A stretch of 64,000 nucleotides of DNA from Hyalella azteca (taxonomy: Eukaryota; Arthropoda; Malacostraca; Amphipoda; Hyalellidae), in the NCBI RefSeq assembly GCF_000764305.2, contig NW_025933076.1, forward strand, positions 220,484-284,483. The letters run 5' to 3'. Numbering within the stretch: the first letter of the stretch is position 1; each line of letters opens with the position of its first letter. The translations under genes were made by a program, and so were the position numbers. Positions 1 through 11,418 of the stretch are shown here, in pieces. A model generated the notes under the pieces. It saw only the letters and a list, made by a program, of their open reading frames with translations. It made no database searches and was not told the origin of the DNA.

Positions 1-2229
1 TATCGTAATTTAGAACTTTGATCGTCTTTTGAACCTAATCTTAGCTTTTCTATTCGCTACAGATAACTATAGAAATAAATTGTTTATAAATCAGGACAGT
101 TTATGCATTTAAAATTGGGTCAGTTTAAAATGTTGTTTCTTTAGCATTTATTTCAAATACAAGGTAAGATTTTGTGCTGGAACTACAAACTGTGGCTGTG
201 AATCCACAGTCCATCACGTGCTGGTCAGGATATTACGTGGATCTAGAATGGCATTCGTGGTGGAGGAATACAAGGGGGAGGAAGAGGGTGAATCAGGAAG
301 TTTAAAATGTTATTCTCAAATCGGTAGCTCTCACTGCAATTGATAATAAGTAACTTCATTCATCAAACCGCATGCCAAATAACTGGATAAGGGATTCTTA
401 TATTTCCCAGGCTATCCCAGACAACGCCCGGCAAGCCTGCTTAAATTGTTGCTTAAAAAATCGGAATTAGTTGCAATACTTTGCGCATACATTTTTTTCA
501 TGTCTTTGCCTCACTTAAAAAAGACCGCAAAATGTAGTAAAGCATTCAAGTGCAAAAGTTTTGTCATGCATGAATGAAACCACCGACTTATAATGCGAAA
601 GATAAAATTAAGCGTAATATAATGTATGCGTTAAATTTTATTTTACGCCCTCTTTGAGACTTCCTGCAAGGTTGACGTGATATGAGTCGTCTCTCTATTA
701 TTAGCTATTAGTGACCCAATTGAGATCATCCTCCGTCCGTTGTCTTTAATGCACAGGCGACAGTTTGGGACCGTGACATGCAAGGGACAAAATAATTTAA
801 TAAAACTTCGTTGCTGGAGTGTTTGCTTCTGAATTTTATTTTATTTATTATGCTTTTTTGCAGGTTTCCTAGATTTTTGTAGAATTACAGTTGCTTACGC
901 GCCTAAGCCTGCTCGAGTCGCATGTGGGCATCTAAAAAGTGAAATCTCAATGTAAAACAACTACGATAAAATGATACCGAGGGTTCAAGTTATAATTTTC
1001 CTCTCAATTTCGACCAGAAATAAGCAAAGCGATACAATAAACCAAAAATATCGAACAAAATTACTTTAAAAAAGGATTTGTAGGTGCTTTGAAGACTGCT
1101 ATACAAGGAATAATTAAAATAAGGTTTTAATATATTTTAAGTTTTGAGCGAGTTTGAAGCTCTTCGTTTTTTCCACGCCAATTTTATGGTTATTTGGACC
1201 TGGGCTTCTTACAGGGACTTATTCCATCACTGAAATATGTGAATGAACCCAGATTGAAGTTATTGAATTACACATCCTGCATGGGTCCCTTGAGCTCAAA
1301 AATTCGCTATAAGGGCGAATATTATAACAACAACCAAATTCGAGTGCATCGCATTGGCCGAGTAATGAGAAAATCATGCCATAAAATTATAATACTACTA
1401 GGTTTTAACGTACACTAGTAGCTATTAGTATTAGATGGTAGAATTTTCTTGATGAAACACGTACGAATAATTATTATTAATTAGTAGGTATTAACGTCCA
1501 ATTCTCATGCACAATGCGCGGTAAAGTCTAACTGCAATTGAAAGACTTTGCAGTTAAATATGGCAATACACCATCACAGTTTAAAAGTATTTCAACTATT
1601 TTTCACTCCGTCATTATAAATTTCAATAAAAATAATTGTCTACTAAGTACTCCGGTTACGTGCCACAAATTGGATGCATTAGGTGACTAGCAGCATTAAA
1701 CAAAATGTCAGGGCACATTTTAATGTAATATGATTTTAAATACGCGAATAGAGTCTATTCCAAGATCTATTACTCTTCACCTCACATCAGCGCTAATATT
1801 TATCTTCCAGATAATATTACTTCTATCTGAATTGATATGAAATTACTTATGCTTTGATATGTACATCTTTGTGGCTATATTTAAATGCTAATAATTCATG
1901 AGAAGAAAGCTGGTCATGATTCCATCAGGACGAAAAACTCAATAAAGAACATATTACTTTTCTGTTTAGTTCCGTGAAACCGGCTTGAAATTCTCCTCAA
2001 TTATTGAACAAAATTTGATCTTTCATTTCCCGATGTTTTTGGAAAGAAGAAGTATTCAAGGAAAGAAAAAAGGGAACATAACTTAACTGCAAACCACATG
2101 TAGAGTTGATGCCGTGTTCTTGCCTCAGCAAGATTTACATGCGACAACAATATCAGATTTCGTGAACTACCCTCTTATGAACTTATAGGTTCCTCGAAAT
2201 AATAAAGAAACAGAAAGTTTTCAGGCTTA
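1..2229. other. Non-coding AT-rich stretch
   Basis: No frame here is long or biased enough to call a gene. The longest frame, at 1194-1418, has no recognisable domain. No terminal repeats or tandem arrays were seen. Confidence 0.6.
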
Positions 2230-2450
2230 AAATAAATGAGGTTAAATTTAAATTGAACTAAATTGAGTCTAAAATAAATTTACGTAATATTCAAATTAAA
2301 TTCAAATTATTAAATTTAAATTAAATTTCAATTATAATTAAATACAATGCGATTGAATTTAAATAAAATTTGAATCAAATTTATTTTGAATTTGAATTTA
2401 ATTTGTATACTATTTCAATCAAATTTATATTAAATTTAAATTAATTTCAA
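2230..2450. repeat. AT-rich low-complexity block
   Basis: Degenerate alternation of AAATTTA, AAATTAAA and TTCAAAT words with almost no G or C. It is both self-complementary and tandem in character, so it could form imperfect hairpins. No target duplication or coding content was seen. Confidence 0.75.
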
Positions 2451-5288
2451 CTGAATGCATCTAAATATCTCGGCAGAAAAAAGAAACAATCAGATCTGTA
2501 AACAAAAAATTTTCACCGACATCTATAAAAATAAAAAATTTGCACGCATTTCCGAATGGCGATATTACGAACTTGCGGAAATGTACTAAATGTGGAGCCT
2601 GTATCTTTTTTATCGTATATAATCACAAGGCAAGATACCAGTTGAAAACATCGTCTGAATTGCAGTTCCATCTTCATATTTTCTGCTGGGCAATCAAAAT
2701 ATGTTAATGAGAAGTTAATTGCACTCACGGGACAATGGTTGGCTTGAAGCGTTTGATGAGAAGGAGAATCCTATTATGCAATCATTTCTATGCGGAGAAA
2801 TTGGCTAAAAATCTAATTAAAAAATCGCCATAATCACTAATTTGTACTTAATCGAGCTATCAGCAAAAAGTAAATTAATAAGAAAGGGCAAAATTTTATT
2901 TACACATCAATTAAGGATCGAATATTATAAGAAATGTCAAAAATAAATGTCAAAAGTACAAGATCTAATTAACAGAAATATAATTTTTTGATTTGTATAA
3001 AAAGTCCGATGAACGAAATAAAATCGTTCTGAACGATTGATATTCCCCTTGTAACCAAAAAAATGTAATGACTCGCCCTGCTCCTTTACACTAATCGTTA
3101 ACTATCTCATTAAGCGAAATGTGCAAACAATTTTAGCTATATAAATCATGACCACCAGCTTAGCTTTCACATTTCAGCTCGGTTTTAAATATCGAATAGG
3201 ATTTTCCTGGGGAATTTGGATTCGGTCTGAAATTTTTCAGTCGCATTCTGACCTGACCCAACCCTGCGTTAGAAATTTGCCCCTAATTTAACGTCCGGCA
3301 ATTAAATGCGCGAAAAATACAGGGTGACGATAAAAAATCGCAATCAGTCGAGCAGTTGTTAGATGGAGGCCGCGGGGCAAAGCGGAGGGTAAAATTAAGA
3401 AAAAGTCACGCTGACCGTCGGTAATTCGCAGGCCATGACCACGTAAGCCTATAATGCAAGGAACAAAATCCAATGAATTTCCTCAATTACTTTTGTATGT
3501 AATTAAAGGAAGGCGCCAGTTGAAATAAATATATGAGTCCCTCATCGGTTCAAAAGATTTATTGAACTCTATGGAGTTTATGAACCTATGATGGAACTGG
3601 TCTATATATGTTTTCATTTTTGATATGATGAATTCACTTGGCGTTTTCTTTTTTCCCAAATTCTCATTATTTATTAAATTGAAATATTTACCTGAATTTA
3701 TTCTTTCCATTTAATAGAGAGCGTCTCGCTGGAGATAATTAGGTGAATTTCGAATACTTTCTTAATTTTGTTAACTTCGCATAAGCGTGTTCCATACTCG
3801 AAGCTATGCGATGTTATAACAGTATTAAAGGGTATTATAAACATAAAAATTACTGACGTCGTGTCGTTTACTTAGATGAAACAAAAATTAAGTACTTCAA
3901 ACTTCGTTGCAACAAAATCGGAGTTTCATTTGTTCGTTTCTAATTTATGCCTGATACTGAATTATAAATCATGATATTAACAATGTAGCAGGCAAATATT
4001 TCATTGACCATCACTTTCATATTTGTTAGTGAGCAAAGGCAATCAGAAACTTCAACGTACAGGCACTGTGTCGACAGAGCCGATACATCAATATGAATTC
4101 ATTGATAATAATGAAGCTTCTAAAATGAAGTTTATTGCATACATTTTCTCCCAAATTTGCGTTTAATATACAATTTATTCTGATAAATGCCCGAGTGCTA
4201 ACGCTCGAGTATCGGAATTGATCCAACGGTGCCAATCGTCAGGAGATTACAATAGAAATTATCTTCTGCTAGTGAAGTGAATGGTTTAAATGTGAATTTT
4301 GAAAGTGATATGTATTATTCATGTCATCATTTAAACTTAGGTTATAAATTAGCTTGCTTTTTAATTTTCTTTAAAAAATTTTGAATTAGACTTGATATTT
4401 GATTTGTTTATCTTATGATCAATCAGATGCGGAATGAATACCATTACATGAATTCCATTTCATCTCAACACCTGCGAAAAATCCGTACTCATGCATTGAG
4501 AATGGAAAATAAAATGTGGAGAAAATTTTCGTGTAAGTTTTCAGTACAGAAATATAAGAGAATCGAGATACACAAACTCGACTCAATTGATAGATATTGA
4601 CCAATCAGAGCTCACAGGCCGCAGAAACTTGGACTTGAACAAGCGAGTGTACCACAAAAATGAAGAGAAATGGCCATCAAATGTCGACTTTACGGCACCT
4701 TGGGAAGTGACCGCTCTTAGAAACACGCCGGTCCTTGGGCCAACAAGATTCAACACAAGAAATTACTTAGTTAAAATTTCTTGCTTTTTGCTTAGTTCAT
4801 TCGAAGTTATGTGTACACAGGTTACCATCTGTCTTTAACTTCTATTCGAATTTATGTCTCTATAAACAGAAGAAAAACTTCTAAGTGGCGTTAACTCGAA
4901 AATATAGAACTGGATGTAATCTTGTCCCATTTACACTTAAAATCTTGTAATCTTGTCCACTTTTTTAAATAAAATTTGTATTGTTATCACATCCATAAAA
5001 TATCGCCTATTTGACTAAACAAATTGATCCATAATGTGTGGTTTTGTTAAAACTTGACTTAAAATTTTGTTAATTTCCTATTGTAGCAGGTCTGTGTTTT
5101 GCGAACCATTGACCATGCGTTTTTGTCTCCGCAACGCATAAGTGAACGTGCAATAATTTATTTGTGCATGAGCCTAAGTCTGTTACCTTCCGTCGAACGG
5201 TTTCGGACTTTCGGTCAACAACTGACGAAGCTGAATGATGTCACCATTAGACCATGTTTAGATTTTACCTCAATGAATCCACCACCGG
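2451..5288. other. Non-coding stretch
   Basis: Only short, unrecognisable frames, several open on both strands at once (for example 4415-4604), which argues against coding. The patch at 3290-3450 is more GC-rich than its surroundings but shows no gene signature. Confidence 0.55.
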
Positions 5289-5825
5289 CGCTGGAGGAAG
5301 ACAGAGAAAGGCAGTGAAAGACAGAAGAAGACGGAGAAAGACAGAAGAAGACGGAGAAAGACAGAAGAAGACGGAGAAAGACAGAAGAAGACAGAGAAAG
5401 ACAGAAGAAGACGGAGAAAGACAGAAGAAGACAGAGAAAGACAGAGGAAGACAGAGGAGACAGAGGAAGTCAGAGAAGACAGAAGAAGACGGAGAAAGAC
5501 AGAAGAAGACAGAGAAAGACAGAGAAAGACAGAAGAAGACGGAGAAAGACAGAAGAAGACAGAGAAAGACAGAGGAAGACAGAGGAGACAGAGGAAGTCA
5601 GAGAAGACAGAAGAAGTCAGAGGAAGATAGAGGAAGATAGAGTAAGACAGAGGAAGGCAGAGGAAGACGGGGGAAGACAGAGAAAGATAGATGGAGACAG
5701 AGGAAGATAAAGAATGACAGAAGAGGACAGAAGAAGACAGAGGAAGACAGAGGAAGACAGAGGAAGAAAGAGGAAGACAGAGGAAGATAAAGGAAGACAG
5801 AGGAAGACAGAGCAAGACAAAAAGG
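5289..5825. repeat. Polypurine tandem array, 10/20-bp period
   Basis: About 530 bp made almost only of A and G on the plus strand, with regular C in AGAC words. The basic unit is 10 bp (ACAGAAGAAG / ACGGAGAAAG), which alternates to give a 20-bp higher-order unit in the first half. The second half is more degenerate (AGAGGAAGAC). Long frames on both strands (Arg/Lys/Glu/Gln/Asp on plus, Ser/Leu/Phe on minus) result from the repeat and are not gene evidence. Such polypurine tracts are known to be able to form triplex structures. Confidence 0.95.
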
Positions 5826-6168
5826 CCACGGAACAATGTCATGCATGCTGCTTCTAATATCCTCAAGATCATACTCTGAATGTTATTCGGAAGTCGTGCA
5901 TTGGACTTGTACTCGTATGAATGTTCTTAAAATTTTCCTTTATTTTCGAAAATTATGTGAAAAAACTATGTCATACTACTATAGTACGTATACTATAACA
6001 TATGTTTATATACGTGTATAATGCTCACTCGGACAACCGTGTGAAATTTAATGTGTCAATATTTGTGTTGGAATTTTGGAATGCTATGGTTTCTGGATAC
6101 ACGCGCACGCTTAGTCTTCCAGATGTCCAATGTTGATGTGCAGCTTCAGTTTAATAGAATGGTATACA

Positions 6169-6616
6169 CAGAGCTGGGCAACGATACTTTCAAATGTAGC
6201 GGCCGCTACTGCTACCGCTACATGCTCTAAATGTAGCGGGCGCTACCGCTACAGCTATAATTGCTTTAATGTAGCGCCGCTACCGCTACCGCTACTGAAA
6301 ATGTAGCGGCCGCTACATGTAGCGCACTACTGTCCACCTCTGGTAACAGCTAACATGTTGATACTAGAAACAGGCTGAGGTTGACAACATTACACCGAAA
6401 TCTTTCGTACAGTTTTATTCTGTAATTTATGTTATGTATGTATCATGCTGGTTTTTAAATAATACTTTATACTATTAAGTAAAATCTAAAGGCTTTATCT
6501 ATGAATGTAGCGATAGCGCTGTAGCGGCAAAACCTCGTATCGCTACTTAAATATGTAGCGGGCGCTACCGCTACCGCTACAATTGCTTAAATGTAGCGCG
6601 CTACTGCCCACCTCTG
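6169..6616. mobile_element. Non-autonomous hAT-type element, copy 1 (GTAGCG family)
   Basis: A 448-bp element with ends CAGAGCTGGGCA and TGCCCACCTCTG, flanked by a perfect 8-bp direct repeat GGTATACA at 6161-6168 and 6617-6624. CAGAG termini with an 8-bp target duplication are diagnostic of the hAT superfamily. Both subterminal regions are packed with CGCTAC / GTAGCG hexamers in both orientations. Known hAT transposases bind clustered short subterminal motifs, so these are probably binding sites (inference). An internal copy of the end (TGTCCACCTCTG, to about 6345) suggests that a palindromic short form fused with the longer form. There is no transposase frame, so it must depend on an autonomous relative. 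Confidence 0.9.
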
Positions 6617-8193
6617 GGTATACAAATTATGTACAAAACTGGCACATTGATTCATATGTGGTAGTTCGAATTAAAGCAATATCAATGAGCAAAAAAGCCT
6701 TGCATACGTCTGAAGCTTTATTGGTTTAACCAACGCCAGAATCAATCCTTTCCCATTTCCCTGCACCCGGTGAACAATGCAAAGTGAGGGGTGCAATCCC
6801 ACTCTCCCAACTGCTCTCCACGCGATCAAAAAAATATTTCGTCCAATATCTGTTGCAAACTCTTAAAGTGTTTGTGTTTGTAAGCCCTGACACTTTAAAT
6901 AGACCGGGGTGATTTGAGCGGGTATCCTCGAAAAATTTCGTGTTGTGATGTCCCTTGGGTATACAATTTTGTTTTTAGTGGTGAAATCATGAGACGTCAA
7001 AACGTGGTTTCTACCTAATAGTCAAGTTTTTAGCATTTCAAAAAAGTAGTTGAGGAAGTTTCCATTAAATTTTAATCGATATTTTATAAGCCCTTTGGCT
7101 AATTAAAATTACTTTAGTTTGATTATGATAGCAGGAAAAAACGATTGTACGAAAGGTTTCTAAATTATTTTTTTCCATTTTGCATAAAAAACCTTCATTA
7201 TCTACTTTTCTATGAGTGTTTTACATTTTTGTAATGAATTGAATTCAACAGCTGTTTTCAGTAGCAGGATTTATCTTACTCTAAAAATATCGCATACCCG
7301 CTGTAATACATTAGCCAGGGGAGCGCGTATAGATGCAGAAAAATAGTTCTGTAGCTCATCTAATCATCAAATAACACATCGGGAATATTCATCAATTCCA
7401 CTATACGGTTATTGGCACAATCCAGAGTTCAAAAAATTTGTCTGGCGGAATAAGGTAAACAGTTTGTATATTCTTCATTAAAGCCCGTCGACAATCGGGA
7501 GAACATTGATCCATTGCCGAGCAGCGTATGCAGTATTCTCGTGCCCAGAGCCCGAGCCATTATTGCATTAGTGATGGCGAAATATTAATCTCATGGATCT
7601 TGAGGCCGTTCATCTCGTGGAGTTTTGAAGATATTCACTGTGGCTTGCCGTCCAAGTTATCTTCGCATCAGTTACGTTTGCATAATTTGCGGCGTCCGGC
7701 AACCCTCCTTTAATTTTAGGTGTCGGTTTTAGGCATTTATTGTTGTTTGATCTCTAAGTAGAAAGAAACGATTCTGAAGGAGCTCGTCTGTGTGCGATCA
7801 TTCAAAAGACTTTATAAAGCCACGGGATGTTCTTTGAAATTTGAAAACCCAGGCTGTAGAATTGAATTCTTCGAAATTTATTAAGCAGTTAAATCTCCGA
7901 AACTAAAGATAGAGCAAACGTGCACTTCTAACGAAAATTAATCTAACGAAAATATAGAGTGGTCACTCAATTTAAAAAAAATTATAGTTAGGAAGGAATG
8001 TTTCTACACTCCTACCGGTCCACCGGAGCGTCAAATAAATCAAAACTTTCACGACGAGGTCGATCGAAGCCAATATAACTATTTACAGGTCCTTTCTTAC
8101 TTATTGACAATTTTTAAGAAAAAAAACAAGCAATTTTAAAGACAAAAGAAATTAGGGAATTTATAGCAATTTATGTTCTGGCTTTATTCTCAT
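6617..8193. other. Non-coding stretch, possible old inverted-repeat element
   Basis: No gene recognised. Words around 6902-6935 (GAGCGGGTATCC) and 7290-7325 (GCATACCCGCTG) are roughly inverted and could be the ends of a decayed miniature element of about 420 bp. The match is short and no target duplication is evident. Confidence 0.4.
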
Positions 8194-8977
8194 GAGACGC
8201 ACGCCGGAGGCCAGCTTCGCCCTCTTTTCACATTTTAATCGTATTCCTTTCCGTGGGTAAGAACGCTAGAGGGAATAGCAGCCTATGAAGTCTAGTTCTT
8301 GAAGCCATACCGCCGTGCGCGCCGTATGTCCACAGTCACCGCTTAAGGGGGGCGCTGCCGCAGGCCACAAATTTAACTTTTAAATAAGCCCTGAAGCCGA
8401 AGCCTAGCCTCAGCATGGGATAAGTTCACTCAGCCACTGACTTAGAAGCCGCAGAATACGCTGGAACACCGTAATTCAAACCAGTGACACACTGCTTAAA
8501 GAAAATTTTGCTGTAGGTCTTCATCCGATACCTAAGCAAGCATGCTCACTCATAAGCAGGTAGTTCCGCATCCGGCTGAACAAACTCCGGCCTAACGTCT
8601 TCTGGGCTAATCTATTCACCTTGTCCCAGTTCACTTCATAACCTTCTTGGAACCAATGACTGGCTCTACCAGCACACTTGCTCCGCCTTTCTGATTCATG
8701 CAGACAATGAGGTTAGGTTAGGTCCGCTCAGGTTTGTTTAAAATGGAAAATTATTCCAACTTGTGTAGGTTAGGCCAGAAGAGGTTAGTGCGAAAGAGGT
8801 TTGGCAAGATGCAGTACGGCCATGATTACCTTTAGCATGATCAAGTGGTAGCTGTGGACACATGACGCTATGATTATAAGCATTTCATAGGCTGCTACGC
8901 TCTCTGGTGCTCTTATACACACGGAAACGAGAACGAACTAAGTGTGAAGTTGGGCAAAGCTGGCCTCTGACATGCGC
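8194..8977. repeat. Imperfect inverted repeat A (foldback)
   Basis: Left arm 8194-8345 and right arm 8838-8977 are inverted with three clear anchors: GGAGGCCAGCTTCGCCC against GGGCAAAGCTGGCCTC, AGCAGCCTATGAA (8277) against TTCATAGGCTGCT (8884), and TGTCCACAG (8328) against CTGTGGACA (8852). Arm identity is imperfect, so this is an old foldback or miniature element. It encodes nothing recognisable. Confidence 0.7.
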
Positions 8978-9125
8978 CCCCGCTAGGCATGCCCAAGTTA
9001 AACGTGGTCAAACTGTCATCCGGTCAAACCTATTCCCTCCTGACCTTTTCTGGTGTAACCTACACGTGTGTTGCAATATTTCTCCACCCAAAACCAACCT
9101 GAGCGGGCCTAACCTAACCTCATTG
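8705..9125. repeat. Imperfect inverted repeat B, interlocked with A
   Basis: Outer ends are CAATGAGGTTAGGTTAGG at 8705 and CCTAACCTAACCTCATTG ending at 9125, an 18-bp perfect inverted terminus. Similarity continues inward (CCGCTCAGGTT / AACCTGAGCGG; GTGTAGGTTA / TAACCTACAC) for about 85 bp per arm. The right arm of inverted repeat A lies inside its loop. This is probably a 421-bp miniature element; its superfamily is unknown. Confidence 0.75.
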
Positions 9126-9392
9126 ACTGCTGGACGTTAGAAAAAGGCTGCAATTGAGAAGGTAGAGCATTGTATTGCAATCTTCTTGCAGCATTGGCTG
9201 CAAGAAGTTTGCATGAAATATTAATATTGTCGATGAAGCTCATCGAATCCTTGAATTAGATTAGGACAACTAAATATTTTCTCTGGCAAAATAACTTTTT
9301 TAAACGTATATAAGTAATAATGTCACTCGTTTGCTTGAATTGCAAATTCACTAAAAACTTAAAAGCAAAGAAAACTCCACAAAAATTCATAG

Positions 9393-9445
9393 TATGTTTA
9401 AAAAAACGTTTCGGAGTCCAGCTCCATCGTCAGTTCGAAAATTCT
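9393..9445 (-). ncRNA. Degenerate hammerhead-ribozyme core in the Penelope 3' region
   Basis: On the minus strand the order is CTGACGA (rc of 9427-9433), a GGAG/CTCC stem II with loop CTGGA, GAAA (rc of 9409-9412), then CGTTT...AAAC closing a short stem III, followed by ATA at the expected cleavage site. That is the hammerhead core order CUGANGA - stem II - GAAA - stem III - UH. Penelope-like elements are known to carry hammerhead motifs in their terminal regions. Here the first stem II pair and one stem III pair are mismatched and stem I is weak, so self-cleavage is doubtful. Confidence 0.5.
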
Positions 9446-9642
9446 AGAAGACAGATAAATCAGTAATTAGTAGTCAAGAATACAACAAAAACCTAAGCTG
9501 TAAAACCTACCTATTTAAAATTTCAAGCGGGTAAGAGCTAAAAGCTAAATTCAAACTAGGCCTCTGTTTAAAAATATACAATGATTCGAAAATGCGCAAA
9601 TCAGAAACACTGGAACTGGAAGCTAAAACTTTGAAGTCACTG

Positions 9643-10030
9643 TCAGAAATTGGAACATCGCACTGCCCGCACAGCCGAATGAGGGGGGCGCGACAGTAAG
9701 TTACCAGTTCTACAACTCCTGCCCCTATGTTCTGCGACCCTAGAATAAAGATTGCGAGACGTCATCCCGACGTACGCAGATGCACATCGTGCAAAACTAT
9801 ATTTATAAACTAGGGACGCTCGCATATGCATAGGGAGAGTACCTTTGTACCTAAAAAAAGAACCGATTTTAAAATGTTTGACCAATATGACACGAATATT
9901 AACATTTGCGAAATACTTAGAAAAACAAAATTTTTAGCTCCCTTGACATAGTTTCGGATGCAGGGCCGAAATATGAAAGAGAGCAATAAACAACATCCCT
10001 ATTGTCGTGCTCGGGAGCAACCTCATGGTG
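9643..10030 (-). pseudogene. Penelope-like RT C-terminus plus GIY-YIG endonuclease remnant
   Basis: Two minus-strand frames, offset near 9925, together cover the end of a Penelope-type polyprotein. The upstream part shows YFGPASETMSRELK. After a one-base shift comes a lead-in ending HFKIGSFFRYKGTLP and then the endonuclease: LVYKYSFARC, AYVGMTSRNLYSRVAEHRG, RTGNLLSRPPHSA. These correspond to the family's conserved VYKY-C, YxGxTxRxLxxRxxEH and RT-xPP blocks. In the living family this endonuclease nicks the target for reverse transcription. The frameshift, the lost first Cys of the expected pair (Phe instead) and the 5' truncation indicate a dead copy. Confidence 0.8.
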
Positions 10031-10100
10031 CCGCTTGGACATGAAGTTCTTTATTTGGGTAAACACCAGATTAGTTGGAAATCCATTAAGCGATTACCAG

Positions 10101-10596
10101 ATTAGTCGGACATCCATATATTTTCCAGGCATCAATGTTATCTTTAATTTCAGTGGACAGCTAATAACTTAATGAAGAGCTTTATTGAATAATATTATTT
10201 TAGACAAACTTCACTATCTCTTCCTCTCATTCGATGCTTGAATTTTGATACTCGAGATAACAGTGGTGGTAACGAGGGAAACGATTGCTCTTCATAAATG
10301 TGAGTTATAAACATTGCGCATTACTTCCATGTAAGATACGATTGTGACGTAGACACAATTTAAACAAACGTGTATAAAATTTAACGGACTAAAATTAGTG
10401 GCATTCATGGTACCTAATTTATCGTCTTAAAAGTGTATAAGATCGCCAGGACTAACGGCTGCAAATAAGGACATGAATGGCTGCGCTCTCAGCGTCGTTG
10501 ATTAGCACCTACTTAAGCACCGCTGCTTACGTCGCTGTTCATATCGTCTCTAATGTATCACCGCTAATTTATAGCGGCTGTAATGCTCCTAATGTA
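10101..10596. other. Non-coding stretch
   Basis: No gene or repeat recognised between the Penelope fragment and the mariner-type element. Confidence 0.6.
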
Positions 10597-11177
10597 CAGG
10601 GTGTTTCAGAATTAAGTAACCCTTTTAATTTGTTAATAAATAAAAAACTAAGAACGTTATGAAGTTGAAACTTGTTTTATTTAAAAGAAGAACATTTTCA
10701 TGGTAATATTGTATCATAGTTACGTCATTATCCTGTATAGCTTGCTAAATTTGTGTTTAATTATTAAGCCTTAAATTTTCATCATGATTCGCTACAGCAA
10801 AGAAGAAAGAACAAAAATTATCGCTACAGTCAATAACGACGTCAATAACAGAAGTTCAACGTGATTACAGGATCCATTTCAAAACAAGGATCCTTCAAAA
10901 AACACATTTAAATATCTTTATCGAAAATTTGCGGATATCAAAAATTTGCACTCTCGTCAGAAACACTAATGAAGGTTATGAAAGCAACGAAGAGAAGAGC
11001 CCTATTTTGTCAAAACAATTGTGGTGGGCATTTAAAAGATATTATATTTAAAAACTAGGATACAATATTACCATAAAAATGTTCTTCTTTTAAATAAAAC
11101 AAGTTTCAACTTCATAACGTTCTTAGTTTTTTATTTTTTAACAAATTAAAAGGGTTACTTAATTCTGAAAGACCCTG
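10597..11177. mobile_element. Mariner-type miniature element with 119-bp terminal inverted repeats
   Basis: A 581-bp element with near-perfect inverted arms, 10597-10715 and 11059-11177, beginning CAGGGTGTTTCAGAATTAAG and flanked on both sides by TA (10595-10596 and 11178-11179), the Tc1/mariner target duplication. The interior carries the start of a transposase frame, listed separately. The long arms and tiny interior indicate an internally deleted, non-autonomous copy. Confidence 0.88.
10784..10969 (+). pseudogene. Transposase N-terminal (helix-turn-helix) remnant
   Basis: A 62-codon frame starting MIRYSKEERTKII with one in-frame TGA, continuing DPFQNKDPSKNTFKYLYRKF and ending at TAA. The pattern Y-S-x-E-E-R near the start, then F-x-x-K-x-P-S-x-x-T-F-x-x-L-x-x-K-F, resembles the N-terminal DNA-binding region (DUF4817-like) of mariner-related transposases. 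No DDE catalytic part remains, so it is non-functional. The family assignment is from recalled pattern only. Confidence 0.6.
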
Positions 11178-11299
11178 TATATTGTTACTGCACGGAGCGG
11201 CTGACTATAACCTACCTGAGATTACTCCTGAGCTCACTATCAATTACAGCAACCTCGTAGGGCAAAGGGCATCTAAAATCGTGTAAAACATTGTTTCTG

Positions 11300-11418
11300 A
11301 GTGCATTAGTTCAGCTCTATTCTAGGAGGCAACATCAACTCTGGGCGTATCTGTTTACTTTATCCTATAGGAGGCAACATCAACTCTGGTGAAGTAGTTC
11401 AGCTCTATTCCAGGACTG
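11300..11418. repeat. Short tandem repeat used as hAT target
   Basis: The phrase AGGAGGCAACATCAACTCTGG occurs twice here (about 11324 and 11370) and a third time just beyond the hAT copy (about 12366). It is preceded by GTTCAGCTCTATTC at 11310 and 11397. The hAT element therefore interrupted a small tandem array of about 50-75 bp units. Confidence 0.7.

Larger units (their letters stand above)
9370..10100 (-). mobile_element. 3' end of a Penelope-like retroelement
   Basis: Truncated Penelope-like element read on the minus strand. From about 10100 down come remnants of the region after the reverse transcriptase, including the block YFGPASETMSRELK, then the GIY-YIG endonuclease, then a 3' region holding a hammerhead-like core. 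The reverse transcriptase catalytic domain is absent, which fits 5' truncation, as is common in these elements. No clean target duplication was defined. Confidence 0.8.

Noticed and set aside
5254..5872. Long frames on both strands (128 codons plus, 200 codons minus) as genes
   Set aside because: They exist only because the purine repeat lacks stop codons; the composition is that of the repeat.
8708..8722. GGTTAGGTTAGG as an insect telomere repeat (TTAGG)n
   Set aside because: Only two units, and they are the inverted terminus of repeat B, mirrored at 9110-9122; not a telomeric array.
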